Shown: piece by piece, positions 26,383-35,415 of the stretch
Position numbering within the stretch: the stretch's first letter is position 1
Layout: every line of letters begins with the position of its first letter
From: JBGMEA01 sp963674555
GTDB lineage: Bacteria; Bacillota; Clostridia; Eubacteriales; Anaerofustaceae
DNA: 64,000 bases
Direction: 5' to 3'
Assembly (NCBI GenBank): GCA_963674555.1
Contig: OY771429.1
Location: forward strand, 1,178,001-1,242,000
The notes under the pieces: generated by a model
Told to the model about the DNA's origin: nothing
What the model saw: only the letters and a program-made list of their open reading frames with translations
Database searches by the model: none
Position numbers and translations under genes: made by a program

Positions 26383-28265
26383 TGCACAGACGAAGACAAA
26401 CCTATCAAAAGCCTAAAAATGTCGGTAAAACATTAAAGCGAATTTTTGCTTATATGCTTGAAAACAAGTTTAAATTATTACTTGTTGCATTATTTGTTGG
26501 GATCAGTTCATTGGCGGGAGTTGTAGGTACTTATCTCCTTAGACCATTGATCAATGATTCGATCGTTCCGATGATCGGGTCTGATATAAACACAGTCGAC
26601 CTTTCGGCATTTATACGCACTTTGTTATTGATGGGTGGGGCATATATATTGGGTGTTGTTGGAACTTACGCATATAACAGGTTGATGATAACGATCTCGA
26701 ATAATGCGCTTAGAACGATCAGAAAAGAATTATTCGATAAATTACAGGATCTTCCGATACAATACTTCGATACCCATACACACGGAGAATTGATGAGTCG
26801 CTTTTCGAATGATGTTGATACTTTACGAACGGCTTTAAACCAAGCAACGACACAGTTGTTTGCATCTGTCATAACGGTTGTCGGAACCTTTGTAGCAATG
26901 CTGATCTTAAGTCCGATCCTTACTGTCTTGATCATTGTTATGTTGGTCGTTATCAGTATCGTTACGAAATTCATTGGGACAAGAAGTGCGGCGAATTACA
27001 AGGGACAGCAGAAAAATGTCGGACGCGTCAACGGATATATAGAAGAATTGATAGAAGGACAAAAAGTTGTTAAAGTATTTTGTTATGAAGATGAAGTAAA
27101 AAAAGAATTTGCCGAATTGAATGATCAATTGCGAGAATCAGCGACGAAAGCGAACATATACGCAAATATGATCATGCCGATCAACAGTAATATATCTTAT
27201 GTGAATTTTGCACTGACGGCTATGATCGGGGCATTGTTTGTCATCTCGGGACGGCTTGATATCGGTACGATAGCTTCTTTCTTACAATATACCCGTACTT
27301 TTGCTAGACCGATCACACAAATTTCACAGCAATTTAATTTTCTGCTTGCGGCATTGGCCGGTGCTGAACGAATTTTTCAAGTCTTGGATGAAACACCCGA
27401 AACAGATAACGGGACTGTTACCTTGGTCAATGTAACAGAAGCTGAAGATGGAACATTAACGGAATGTGAAGAATGCACCGAAACGTGGGCATGGAAATCT
27501 GAAGATGAGGATGGTACGCAACTCACAAAAGTGCAAGGTGATGTGCGTTTTGAAGATGTAACGTTCAGTTATGACGGTACTGTAACGGTTTTAAATGACA
27601 TATCAATATTTGCGAAACCGGGTCAAAAAATTGCTTTTGTAGGATCGACAGGGGCAGGAAAAACAACAATTACGAATTTAATCAATCGGTTTTACGACAT
27701 CGAGCAAGGCAAGATCCTTTACGATGGTATCGACATTAAAACGATCAAAAAGCCAGACTTGAGAAGATCATTGGCGATGGTTTTGCAAGATACGCATTTG
27801 TTTACTGAAACGGTCAGAGAGAATATTCGTTACGGAAACTTAGATGCTACGGACGAAGAAGTAATCGAAGCGGCGAAGCTTGCGAATGCTCACTATTTTA
27901 TCGAACATCTTCCGCAAGGGTATGATACGATGTTGACTTCCGACGGAGCAAACCTCAGTCAAGGACAGCGTCAGTTACTTTCAATCGCACGAGCGGCAGT
28001 AGCGAATCCTCCTGTATTGATCCTGGATGAAGCGACGAGTTCGATCGATACCAGAACGGAAGCATTGATCGAAAAAGGAATGGATCAACTTATGAACGGA
28101 CGCACGGTGTTTGTGATAGCGCATCGTTTGTCTACCGTTCGGAACGCGGATGCGATAATCGTTTTGGAACAAGGAGAGATCATTGAACGAGGAAACCATG
28201 ATGCATTGCTGCAAAACAAAGGCAGGTATTATCAACTCTATACCGGTCAATTTGAATTGGAATAA
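26382..28265 (+). CDS. Heterodimeric ABC exporter, catalytic subunit
   Basis: A 627-residue half-transporter with six membrane helices (about 20-330) and a nucleotide-binding domain: Walker A GSTGAGKTTI near 424, signature NLSQGQRQLL and Walker B VLILDEATSSID with the catalytic Glu intact. An acidic, Thr/Glu/Cys-rich linker of about 40 residues (around 345-385, containing ECEECTETW) between the membrane part and the NBD is longer than in its partner. It pairs with the preceding subunit (TAATG overlap). A strong terminator closes the operon. Confidence 0.93.
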   Translation: MHRRRQTYQKPKNVGKTLKRIFAYMLENKFKLLLVALFVGISSLAGVVGTYLLRPLINDSIVPMIGSDINTVDLSAFIRTLLLMGGAYILGVVGTYAYNRLMITISNNALRTIRKELFDKLQDLPIQYFDTHTHGELMSRFSNDVDTLRTALNQATTQLFASVITVVGTFVAMLILSPILTVLIIVMLVVISIVTKFIGTRSAANYKGQQKNVGRVNGYIEELIEGQKVVKVFCYEDEVKKEFAELNDQLRESATKANIYANMIMPINSNISYVNFALTAMIGALFVISGRLDIGTIASFLQYTRTFARPITQISQQFNFLLAALAGAERIFQVLDETPETDNGTVTLVNVTEAEDGTLTECEECTETWAWKSEDEDGTQLTKVQGDVRFEDVTFSYDGTVTVLNDISIFAKPGQKIAFVGSTGAGKTTITNLINRFYDIEQGKILYDGIDIKTIKKPDLRRSLAMVLQDTHLFTETVRENIRYGNLDATDEEVIEAAKLANAHYFIEHLPQGYDTMLTSDGANLSQGQRQLLSIARAAVANPPVLILDEATSSIDTRTEALIEKGMDQLMNGRTVFVIAHRLSTVRNADAIIVLEQGEIIERGNHDALLQNKGRYYQLYTGQFELE

Positions 28266-28287
28266 ACAAAGCGCAAATATTAATTTA

Positions 28288-28319
28288 AAGCTTCGGGATG
28301 ATCCCGAAGCTTTTTTTTT
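28288..28319 (+). terminator. Terminator of the marR-ABC operon
   Basis: AAAGCTTCGGG/CCCGAAGCTTT stem, 5-base loop, nine T. Confidence 0.9.
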
Positions 28320-28428
28320 GGAGTTTCTCGGAACTATCGAGCATTGACAAAAATCCAAATAGCAAGTAGAATGAATATTATACAGAGGTTTACAATATTT
28401 TTTTACAAAGAAAAGAAAAGAGGGGAAA

Positions 28429-29148
28429 ATGAAATTGAAAAGAAGAATTGCGGTTTTGATCGCGGCTGTATTTTTGCTTACTTTCGCTGTAAGTGGTTGC
28501 ACGACAAAAAGTGAGTTGTTCGGTGACGATTATATCACATACTATAATCCCAACCGAGAAGCAGTGATCGAAGAATTTGTCGGCGATAAAGTCAATACAA
28601 CGGATGATGATTTATTTGATATCGATCTGTCTTATGAATGGATCAGCGACAACTCATATTATATTTATATCGATAACTATAATACCGAGTATTTCTTTAA
28701 CGGAGTAGTAACGCTTACAAGCGATGCCGAAACATGGGAGATCAATGTGCGCATGGTCGCGCCGGATTTCTATGAATACTTCGTAGCTGATTTAGCATCA
28801 TATCCTGCCGATTATATCTTTGAAGTAGAAGGTAATTTCTATGAAAAATCAGACGCTTGGGATATCGGTATCGATTTTGAAGAGTATACATCGGAAGATT
28901 ACTATGGCATGGCCTTTATCGTGATGGATGTTCAAGAAGTAACATTGGACATGACCTATATGATGGCCGATCTGTTCTACGGATATGATACGATGTGGAA
29001 TTACGACGGGGCAACGGATTATTTCTTGTATGATGCAAACTACATTGATGAATATGATTATACATATGAAATCTATGTGGACACATTAAATCAAGAAGTA
29101 ACGGTATATGACAATCAAGGTAATACGATAGAAGTATTGACCTATTAA
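28429..29148 (+). CDS. Acidic, Tyr-rich predicted lipoprotein
   Basis: A 239-residue protein with a lipoprotein signal (LIAAVFLLTFAVSGC, Cys at about residue 24). The mature part is very rich in Asp, Glu and Tyr (DNYNTEYFF, DEYDYTYEIYV) and is probably beta-rich; a central VTLTSDAETWEINVRM segment resembles an immunoglobulin-like strand pair. I recognise no family. AAAGAGGGGAA precedes the ATG. It stands alone, with terminators on both sides. Confidence 0.75.
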   Translation: MKLKRRIAVLIAAVFLLTFAVSGCTTKSELFGDDYITYYNPNREAVIEEFVGDKVNTTDDDLFDIDLSYEWISDNSYYIYIDNYNTEYFFNGVVTLTSDAETWEINVRMVAPDFYEYFVADLASYPADYIFEVEGNFYEKSDAWDIGIDFEEYTSEDYYGMAFIVMDVQEVTLDMTYMMADLFYGYDTMWNYDGATDYFLYDANYIDEYDYTYEIYVDTLNQEVTVYDNQGNTIEVLTY

Positions 29149-29162
29149 TTATTTGTATAAAG

Positions 29163-29192
29163 AAAAAGATCCGCTTAAAAGCGGATCTTTTT
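29163..29192. terminator. Bidirectional terminator between the lipoprotein and rubrerythrin genes
   Basis: AAAAGATCCGC/GCGGATCTTTT stem with loop TTAAAA, A-run before and T-run after, between convergent genes. Confidence 0.85.
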
Positions 29193-29213
29193 TATTTAGT
29201 TATTAGCATATGA

Positions 29214-29753
29214 TCAGTAATTGACTTTTCTGATCTCAAAGTAAGCTTTCGGATGACTGCAGACAGGGCATTCTTCCGGTGCCATTGTAGAATAGTGAAT
29301 ATGTCCGCAATTTGAGCAGAACCATGCGGTTTCCGCTTCACGTTTGAAAACGCGATCATTCTTGATATTATCCAATAATGTTTTATAGCGTTCTTCGTGT
29401 GTTTTTTCGATCGCTGCAACACCTTCGAATTGTTTTGCTAATTCTTCAAAACCTTCTTCATGCGCTGTTTTTGCGAACTCTGCATACATATCAGACCATT
29501 CATAATGCTCTCCGTCAGCTGCGTCTTGAAGATTTATCATCGTGTCCGGTACTTGACCGTCGTGTAATGCTTTAAACCAAAGTTCGGCATGCTCTTTTTC
29601 ATTGCCGGCAGTTTCCGTAAAAATTGCGGATATTTGATTATAACCTTCTTTTTTCGCTTTGGACGCGTAATACGTATATTTGTTCCTTGCTTGAGACTCT
29701 CCCGAAAAAGCAGTCATTAAATTAGCTTCAGTTTTTGATCCTTTTAGTTCCAT
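29214..29753 (-). CDS. rbr: Rubrerythrin
   Basis: This 179-residue protein has an N-terminal diiron four-helix domain (Glu/His ligands in GESQARNKY, NEKEHAE and EKTHEERY) and a C-terminal rubredoxin-like Fe(Cys)4 domain, FCSNCGHIHYSTMAPEECPVC. It reduces hydrogen peroxide to water with electrons from NADH via rubredoxin-type donors, the standard peroxide defence of anaerobes. The promoter at 29784-29812 is overlapped by a PerR-like box. Confidence 0.96.
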   Translation of the reverse strand: MELKGSKTEANLMTAFSGESQARNKYTYYASKAKKEGYNQISAIFTETAGNEKEHAELWFKALHDGQVPDTMINLQDAADGEHYEWSDMYAEFAKTAHEEGFEELAKQFEGVAAIEKTHEERYKTLLDNIKNDRVFKREAETAWFCSNCGHIHYSTMAPEECPVCSHPKAYFEIRKVNY

Positions 29754-29775
29754 AATACCCTCCGATGTTATTTAT

Positions 29776-29812
29776 TTGTAATCATTATAATAAAATAGCA
29801 TATCGTTGTCAA
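29776..29812 (-). promoter_or_regulatory. Rubrerythrin promoter with PerR-like box
   Basis: On the minus strand, TTGACA (29812-29807), 17 bp, TATAAT (29789-29784). A 15-mer at 29776-29790, TTGTAATCATTATAA, differs at one position from the PerR consensus TTATAATNATTATAA and covers the -10, so peroxide-inducible repression is likely. Confidence 0.75.
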
Positions 29813-29814
29813 TT

Positions 29815-29848
29815 CAAAAAAAGATGCTTGGTCATTCCCAAGCATCTT
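29815..29848 (-). terminator. Terminator overlapping the corC-like stop codon
   Basis: Minus-strand AAGATGCTTGG/CCAAGCATCTT stem with a following T-run. The stop codon of the upstream gene lies in the loop region, so the hairpin is partly coding. Confidence 0.75.
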
Positions 29849-31106
29849 CCGGATCTTCCGGTTCTTCACCTTTTTCAATTTTAATTTCCGTAACGCGCCT
29901 AAAATCGGTTTTGGTTACCGTAACGGCATGCGGGCCGTACATAAATCCATCGCCTTGTTTCGGTAGGCGCCCAAACTCTTCGATCACCCAACCACTGACA
30001 CTTTGGGAATCGTATTCCCTCTTCAGTTGTCGGATATCTAAAGCTTCGAGCATATCTTCGAAATTCGCATTACCTGAAACCAGATATACGGTATCGCTTA
30101 CTTTATTGTATAATTCGACCACTTCATCGTGTTCGTCCCAGATCTCGCCGACTAATTCTTCCAAGATATCTTCAAGTGTCACGATTCCTTGTGTGCCGCC
30201 GAATTCGTCCACTACGATCGCAATATGCGATTTATCTTGTTGCAAGAGCCGAAGCAATGCGGAGATCTTCATGTTTTCCGTTGCTGTGATCACGTTTGTA
30301 ATGGCATTTTTTATGGTTGTCGCTTCACGATATAAAAGCGTATAAAAATCTTTTTCATGGAGTACACCGATTATCGTGTCTATCGAGCCTCGATAGACGG
30401 GCAGTCTCGAATATCCGTGCAATCTGAATATCTGTGCGATCTCTTGCATCGGTGTATCTTCTTCGATAGCGATAACATCGACCCGAGGTGTTAAGATCTC
30501 TTCGACATCCGTATCGTTGAATTCTATCGCCGAACGTATAAGTTCTCCTTCTTGGGAATTGATTCCGCCTTCGTTTTCAGCTTCGTCGATAAGCGTTATC
30601 AACTCTTCTTCCGTAATGCCTTGATCTTCTTTTGTTTTGAAGATCTTAGAAAGTAGTTTTCGCCAAAGCATAACTAAGAAATTCACAGGTTGTAAAACAA
30701 AAAGGAATAGTTTCAATATAGATGAAGAAAACATCGCAAAGGACTCAGGAGAATCTTTTGCTAATATTTTCGGGGATATTTCGCCGAAAATCAGAACGAC
30801 GACCGTCATGACTGCGGTTGAAATACTGACGCCCGATGGACCGTATTTGTTCGTGAACAATATGGTCGCAATGGAAGTCGCTATGATAAGTACGATATTG
30901 TTACCGATCAAGATCGTTGACAGAAGACGATCGGAGTTTTGCAATAAATTATATACCGAACGAGCTTTTTTATTACCCGATTGTGCCAAGTTTTTGATCC
31001 TGATCTTATTTAAAGATGTAAATGCTGTCTCTGTGGCACTAAAATATGCAGAAAGCGTAATTAATACGACCAGTGCGATAATTGATAGAATTAAGCCTGT
31101 GTCCAT
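29832..31106 (-). CDS. CNNM/CorC-HlyC family membrane protein
   Basis: A 424-residue protein. Three to four membrane helices of a DUF21 domain span about residues 1-190. They are followed by a CBS pair (about 205-325; ILTPRVDVIAIEED and IVVDEFGGTQGIVTLEDILEELVGEIWDE) and a CorC/HlyC transporter-associated domain at the C-terminus. Such proteins are implicated in Mg2+ or Co2+ efflux and were earlier called hemolysins. The ATG at 31106 is preferred; a TTG at 31115 lies too close to the GGGAG. The start overlaps the stop of an upstream open frame as TAATG. Confidence 0.9.
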   Translation of the reverse strand: MDTGLILSIIALVVLITLSAYFSATETAFTSLNKIRIKNLAQSGNKKARSVYNLLQNSDRLLSTILIGNNIVLIIATSIATILFTNKYGPSGVSISTAVMTVVVLIFGEISPKILAKDSPESFAMFSSSILKLFLFVLQPVNFLVMLWRKLLSKIFKTKEDQGITEEELITLIDEAENEGGINSQEGELIRSAIEFNDTDVEEILTPRVDVIAIEEDTPMQEIAQIFRLHGYSRLPVYRGSIDTIIGVLHEKDFYTLLYREATTIKNAITNVITATENMKISALLRLLQQDKSHIAIVVDEFGGTQGIVTLEDILEELVGEIWDEHDEVVELYNKVSDTVYLVSGNANFEDMLEALDIRQLKREYDSQSVSGWVIEEFGRLPKQGDGFMYGPHAVTVTKTDFRRVTEIKIEKGEEPEDPEDAWE

Positions 31107-31225
31107 TAGATGCAATCACTCCCATCTGCTGTAGCCGTAAGGCTAACCACGCGTTTGATAAGAGCGAATATTTGAGTTTCTGTAAAAGGACGATTTGTCC
31201 GATCCGAGAAAGGGTCAAGGTCCAA
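31106..31225 (-). CDS. Possible small ORF translationally coupled to the corC-like gene
   Basis: On the minus strand an open frame of 55 codons (31273-31109) ends in TAA sharing a base with the corC ATG. The only usual start is a TTG at 31225, giving 39 residues: DLDPFSDRTNRPFTETQ then IFALIKRVVSLT. The composition looks protein-like and the TAATG junction is typical of coupled genes. There is no good ribosome binding site before the TTG and the frame has no ATG, so it may be a decayed gene, a leader ORF or chance. A TGATATAAT extended -10 lies just upstream. Confidence 0.3.
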   Translation of the reverse strand: MDLDPFSDRTNRPFTETQIFALIKRVVSLTATADGSDCI

Positions 31226-31345
31226 TGATCCGTACCATCTCTTTCTTAATAAATTATAGAGTCTTGGATAAGATTATATCATATTTTTAAACATTAGGGA
31301 ATATTTTCAAAAGGTTCTGTTTTTAGAAGGATAATGGATGGATAT

Positions 31346-32953
31346 CTATTTTTCTTCTTTCAAAGCCAATGCGTGTTTGATAAATTCCGAAAACAACGGA
31401 TGCGGATTTGTTGGGCGGGATTTGAATTCGGGATGCGCTTGTGTTGCGACATACCACGGATGGTCTTTCAGTTCCACCATTTCGACCAAGTGTCCGTCGG
31501 GCGATGTGCCACTGATCAACATTCCTGCATCGAGCAAGCGTTCTCGGTAATCATTGTTTACTTCATAGCGATGACGATGGCGCTCGCTGATCTCTTTCTT
31601 CTGATAAGCTTCGAATGCCAAGGTGTTTTCTTGCAGTACACAAGGATATAAACCAAGACGCATCGTACCGCCTTTATCTTCAATATTTTTTTGGTCCGGC
31701 ATGATATCGATCACCGGATCGATCGTGTCCGGATCGAGTTCCGAACTGTTTGCGTTCGGAAGTCCCAATACGTTACGGGCATATTCTATTACCGCAATTT
31801 GCAAGCCGAGACAAAGTCCCAAATAAGGGATCTTATGTTCGCGTGCGAATTTTGCCGACAGTATTTTTCCCTCGATACCGCGGCTACCGAAACCTCCGGG
31901 TACAAGGATGCCATCAACATCTTTGAATATTTCATCCGCGGTATGTTCCGTAACATCCGCCGAATGTATCCATTGGATATTAACGGTCGCTCCGTTTTGA
32001 ATGCCCGCATGGGTCAAAGCTTCCGCTACGGACAGATAAGCATCCCTTAATTCCACATACTTACCGGAAAGCCCGATCGTAAGCTCTTTTGTTAAATTTT
32101 TTTCTTTGTTAACGAAGGAGATCCATTCGCTTAAGTCAGGTTCTTCGCAATCAATATGCAATTTTTCACAAACCAGATCCGCAAGACCCTCTTCTTCCAA
32201 CAACAAAGGTACTTCATAGAGCGAATCGCAATCGAGATTTGAAATAACTGCTTTTTTCTCTACGTTACAAAACAAGCTGATCTTTTCTTTGATTGAATCG
32301 GTGATCTCCTGTTCGCTGCGTAAAATGATGATGTCGGGCTGGATACCCAAACTTCTCAACTCTTTTACACTATGCTGTGTCGGTTTCGTTTTTAATTCCC
32401 CTGCTTTTCTTAAATAAGGAAGCAATGTAACATGAATAAACAAAACGCGCCCATCAAGCTCGTTGCGCAGTTGTCTTATTGCTTCTAAAAACGGTTGACT
32501 TTCTATATCCCCCACTGTTCCGCCGATCTCACTTATAATGATATCAGCGTTACTTTCGCAGCCAGCTTGGAGGATAAAGTCCTTTATTTGATTGGTGATA
32601 TGTGGGATGACCTGAACCGTTCCGCCCAGATAATCACCGCGTCTTTCATTTGAAATGACCGACCAATAGATCCTACCGGTCGTTACATTACTGGATTTCG
32701 TTAAATTGGTGTCGGTAAATCTTTCATAATGACCGAGATCCAGATCTGTTTCTGCGCCGTCATCTGTTACAAACACTTCTCCGTGTTGATACGGTGACAT
32801 GGTACCGGGATCGAAATTGATGTAAGGATCGAGTTTCTGTGTAAAGATGTTCAATCCGCGCGATTTCAACAAACGACCGAGTGATGCCGCTGTGATACCT
32901 TTTCCGAGCGAAGACACAACGCCTCCGGTGACAAAAATATAAAATGGCTGCAT
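31346..32953 (-). CDS. pyrG: CTP synthase
   Basis: This 535-residue enzyme converts UTP to CTP with glutamine and ATP. The N-terminal synthetase domain begins FVTGGVVSSLGKGITAASLG (P-loop). The C-terminal class I glutamine amidotransferase has GGFGSRGIEGK, PYLGLCLGLQ (nucleophilic Cys) and the late His-Pro-Glu in QAHPEFKS. It starts 2 bp after the stop of the TVP38-type gene in the same direction, so the two are co-transcribed. Confidence 0.98.
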   Translation of the reverse strand: MQPFYIFVTGGVVSSLGKGITAASLGRLLKSRGLNIFTQKLDPYINFDPGTMSPYQHGEVFVTDDGAETDLDLGHYERFTDTNLTKSSNVTTGRIYWSVISNERRGDYLGGTVQVIPHITNQIKDFILQAGCESNADIIISEIGGTVGDIESQPFLEAIRQLRNELDGRVLFIHVTLLPYLRKAGELKTKPTQHSVKELRSLGIQPDIIILRSEQEITDSIKEKISLFCNVEKKAVISNLDCDSLYEVPLLLEEEGLADLVCEKLHIDCEEPDLSEWISFVNKEKNLTKELTIGLSGKYVELRDAYLSVAEALTHAGIQNGATVNIQWIHSADVTEHTADEIFKDVDGILVPGGFGSRGIEGKILSAKFAREHKIPYLGLCLGLQIAVIEYARNVLGLPNANSSELDPDTIDPVIDIMPDQKNIEDKGGTMRLGLYPCVLQENTLAFEAYQKKEISERHRHRYEVNNDYRERLLDAGMLISGTSPDGHLVEMVELKDHPWYVATQAHPEFKSRPTNPHPLFSEFIKHALALKEEK

Positions 32954-32955
32954 GG

Positions 32956-33642
32956 TTAAGAGTCCCCCGTTTTATTAGAATTATTTTGATTTTTATAAGC
33001 AATTATTTTATCATATTTCCAGTAAATAAGGAATGTTATTGCATAATAAAGTATGCTGAGTACTACAATTGTAAGCATTTTTCCGTTGTAAAGACCGGTT
33101 CCGACCGCGCTTGTAACAAAAGAAGACGGTACGCGTCCGGCAATCAGTATGATCCAAAAGGTTTTATAACGCATTTTACTGATGCCCGCGATCAAACATA
33201 AAATGTCATCAGGCGTAAAAGGTACTAAAAATAGTGAAAACAGAACCCCTTTACCTGCTTTTCCTGATATTTTTGCTTGGTACTTATCAAAAGTTTCTTC
33301 TTCGACAAATCGATGTATGATCTTTTCTCCGTATCTGCGTCCCAGGTAAAACATTAACAAGGAACCCAACACAACTGCTGCTGCATTTAAAAAGAAGCCC
33401 AACCATAATCCGAAAACCGCTCCTCCCGCCAAACCCGTTATATTACCCGGGATGGGAGCAAAAACGACTTGCAGGAATTGTATCACAAAAAAGACCAAAG
33501 GAGCGTAGATACCGTATTGTTGAATATATTCGCTCAGTGCCTCTTGATCCGTTATGGTATCGATTCCAACACCGTAGATAATAAATAAAACTATACCGAC
33601 CAAGATGGCTATAAAGGTCAGTCCTTTAAGTATTTTTTTCAT
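32956..33642 (-). CDS. TVP38/TMEM64 (DedA-superfamily) membrane protein
   Basis: This 228-residue protein has about six membrane segments and the SNARE-associated/VTT domain signature: PGNITGLAGGAVFGLWLGFF, then LGSLLMFYLGRRYG and FTPDDILCLIAGISKM. DedA/TVP38 members act as lipid carrier flippases or in membrane homeostasis; the cargo is not known here. It lies between the transketolase and pyrG genes on one transcript. Confidence 0.88.
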   Translation of the reverse strand: MKKILKGLTFIAILVGIVLFIIYGVGIDTITDQEALSEYIQQYGIYAPLVFFVIQFLQVVFAPIPGNITGLAGGAVFGLWLGFFLNAAAVVLGSLLMFYLGRRYGEKIIHRFVEEETFDKYQAKISGKAGKGVLFSLFLVPFTPDDILCLIAGISKMRYKTFWIILIAGRVPSSFVTSAVGTGLYNGKMLTIVVLSILYYAITFLIYWKYDKIIAYKNQNNSNKTGDS

Positions 33643-33655
33643 TTAAATAACTCGA

Positions 33656-34597
33656 TCATTGTTTTCTATTGATTGCCGCGTGTGCTTTTTTAACGATTTC
33701 ATCAGTTGTAAGATGATATTTTTCCAACAGTTCATCCGGTTTTCCTGATTCTCCGAAAGTATCCTGCACGCCGACTTTTTCGACCGGAACAGGATAGTGT
33801 TGTGCGGTGACTGAAGAAACGATACTGCCGAGTCCTCCGTAGATCGAATGCTCTTCACACGTTACGACCGCGCCGGTTTTTTTAGCGTATGCAACGATCG
33901 TTTCATTGTCAAAAGGTTTGATCGAAGAAGCATTTACTACAGCTGCATCGATGCCTTGCTCTTTTAGCACATCTCTTGCGCGCATTGCTCTGATCAGCAT
34001 AATACCGCAAGCGACAAGTGTGACATCATTTCCGTCAGCAAGCACATGGGCTTTACCCGGTGTGAATTCATAAGAACTGTCATAGATCACTTCTGTTTTG
34101 GCTCTGCCCAAACGCACGTATACAGGGCCGTTTATCTCAGCGGCTTTTCTGATCGCTTGGGTTGCTTCTTCGGCATCAGCCGGTACAAAGACATGCATAT
34201 TCGGCAACACATTCATCAGCGCGATATCTTCTATGGATTGATGTGTTGCGCCGTCTTCACCGACGGTAAGTCCTGCATGTGTTAAGGCTAGCTTTACGTT
34301 TAAATTCGAATAACAAATACCGTTACGTACCATATCGTAAACTCTTCCGGTACCGAAAACCGCAAAAGTGGATACAAATGGGATCTTACCGCAAGTCGAA
34401 AGCCCTGCCGCAATCCCCACCATATTCATTTCGGCTATACCGACTTCAATATGGCGATCAGGGAATTCTTTTTGAAAGGCGCCTGTTTTAGTGGATTTGG
34501 ACAGATCCGCATCCAATACGACGATATTTTTATTTTCTTTGCCGAGTTCGACAATAACTTTACCGTATGCTTCCCTCGTTGCGATCATCTCTGTCAT
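33656..34597 (-). CDS. Transketolase, C-terminal subunit
   Basis: This 313-residue protein corresponds to the pyrimidine-binding and C-terminal domains of transketolase. It has VVLDADLSKSTK, THAGLTVGEDGATHQSIED (a substrate and cofactor loop) and VRLGRAKTEV. It forms the active enzyme with the N-terminal subunit encoded just upstream (4-bp ATGA overlap). Split transketolases are common in Clostridia and Thermotogae; monophyletic relatives include DXP-synthase-like proteins, but the length and partner favour transketolase. Confidence 0.92.
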   Translation of the reverse strand: MTEMIATREAYGKVIVELGKENKNIVVLDADLSKSTKTGAFQKEFPDRHIEVGIAEMNMVGIAAGLSTCGKIPFVSTFAVFGTGRVYDMVRNGICYSNLNVKLALTHAGLTVGEDGATHQSIEDIALMNVLPNMHVFVPADAEEATQAIRKAAEINGPVYVRLGRAKTEVIYDSSYEFTPGKAHVLADGNDVTLVACGIMLIRAMRARDVLKEQGIDAAVVNASSIKPFDNETIVAYAKKTGAVVTCEEHSIYGGLGSIVSSVTAQHYPVPVEKVGVQDTFGESGKPDELLEKYHLTTDEIVKKAHAAINRKQ

Positions 34598-35412
34598 ATC
34601 GATGCCTCCAATTCTTTACATGCTTGTTCGCATTGCTCTTCATTCGGCGCGCTTCCGTGCCAATCTGCCTGATTTTCCATAAACGAAACACCTTTACCCT
34701 TGATCGTTTTTGCAATGATCGCAGTCGGTTTTCCTTTGATCAAACTTGCTTCGTTGAATGCGCTTCGCAATTTATCGAAATCGTGACCGTCATCGACATT
34801 GATCACATGGAAACCGAAGGCTTCCATTTTTTCATCGATCGGATAGGGTGACATGATCTTGTCCGCAAAGCCGTCGATTTGAAGATTGTTATTGTCAATA
34901 ATAACCGTTAAGTTATCCAGTTTAAAATGAGAAGCTGACATAAAAGTTTCCCATACGCAGCCTTCTTGTATCTCTCCGTCTCCGAGCAAGGTGTATACGT
35001 GGTAATCTTTTTGATCGATCTTTCCCGCTACAGCCATACCCGTTGCACAACATGCTCCGAGTCCCAAAGATCCTGTGGATATCTCGATTCCCGTTACTTC
35101 GTTCATATTGGGATGACCTTGCAAATTACTGTTTATCTTTCGGAATGTCTTTAATTCTTCTTTTGGAAGAACACCTTTTTCCGCTAAGACAGCATAGATC
35201 AAGGGTGATGCATGACCTTTGCTTAAAACAAATCGATCTCTGTTTTCATCTTCATAAGACGGTATGTTCATGATCTCGAAATATAACAAGGTCAATATTT
35301 CAACACCCGAAAGTGAGCCTCCGGGATGTCCGCTTTGTGCTTCGGTAACTTGTTCAATGATATTTATTCGTATTCTTTGCGCGATTTTTTTTAAATCCAT
35401 ATTATTATCCAT
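34594..35412 (-). CDS. Transketolase, N-terminal subunit
   Basis: This 272-residue protein is the thiamine-diphosphate domain of transketolase, with SGHPGGSLSG, FVLSKGHASPLIYA and the TPP motif GDGEIQEGCVWE...DNNNLQIDG (Gly-Asp-Gly to Asn-Asn). It transfers two-carbon units between sugar phosphates. It starts 3 bp after the prs stop, and an alternative ATG lies four codons in. Proximity to prs links ribose-5-phosphate supply to PRPP synthesis. Confidence 0.93.
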   Translation of the reverse strand: MDNNMDLKKIAQRIRINIIEQVTEAQSGHPGGSLSGVEILTLLYFEIMNIPSYEDENRDRFVLSKGHASPLIYAVLAEKGVLPKEELKTFRKINSNLQGHPNMNEVTGIEISTGSLGLGACCATGMAVAGKIDQKDYHVYTLLGDGEIQEGCVWETFMSASHFKLDNLTVIIDNNNLQIDGFADKIMSPYPIDEKMEAFGFHVINVDDGHDFDKLRSAFNEASLIKGKPTAIIAKTIKGKGVSFMENQADWHGSAPNEEQCEQACKELEASI

Positions 35413-35415
35413 AAT

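Noticed and set aside
31107..31265. T-box or other amino-acid leader before the corC-like gene, prompted by TGGTAC and a paired AGAAAG/CTTTCT
   Set aside because: No T-box sequence, specifier loop or terminator; the region reads better as an open frame.
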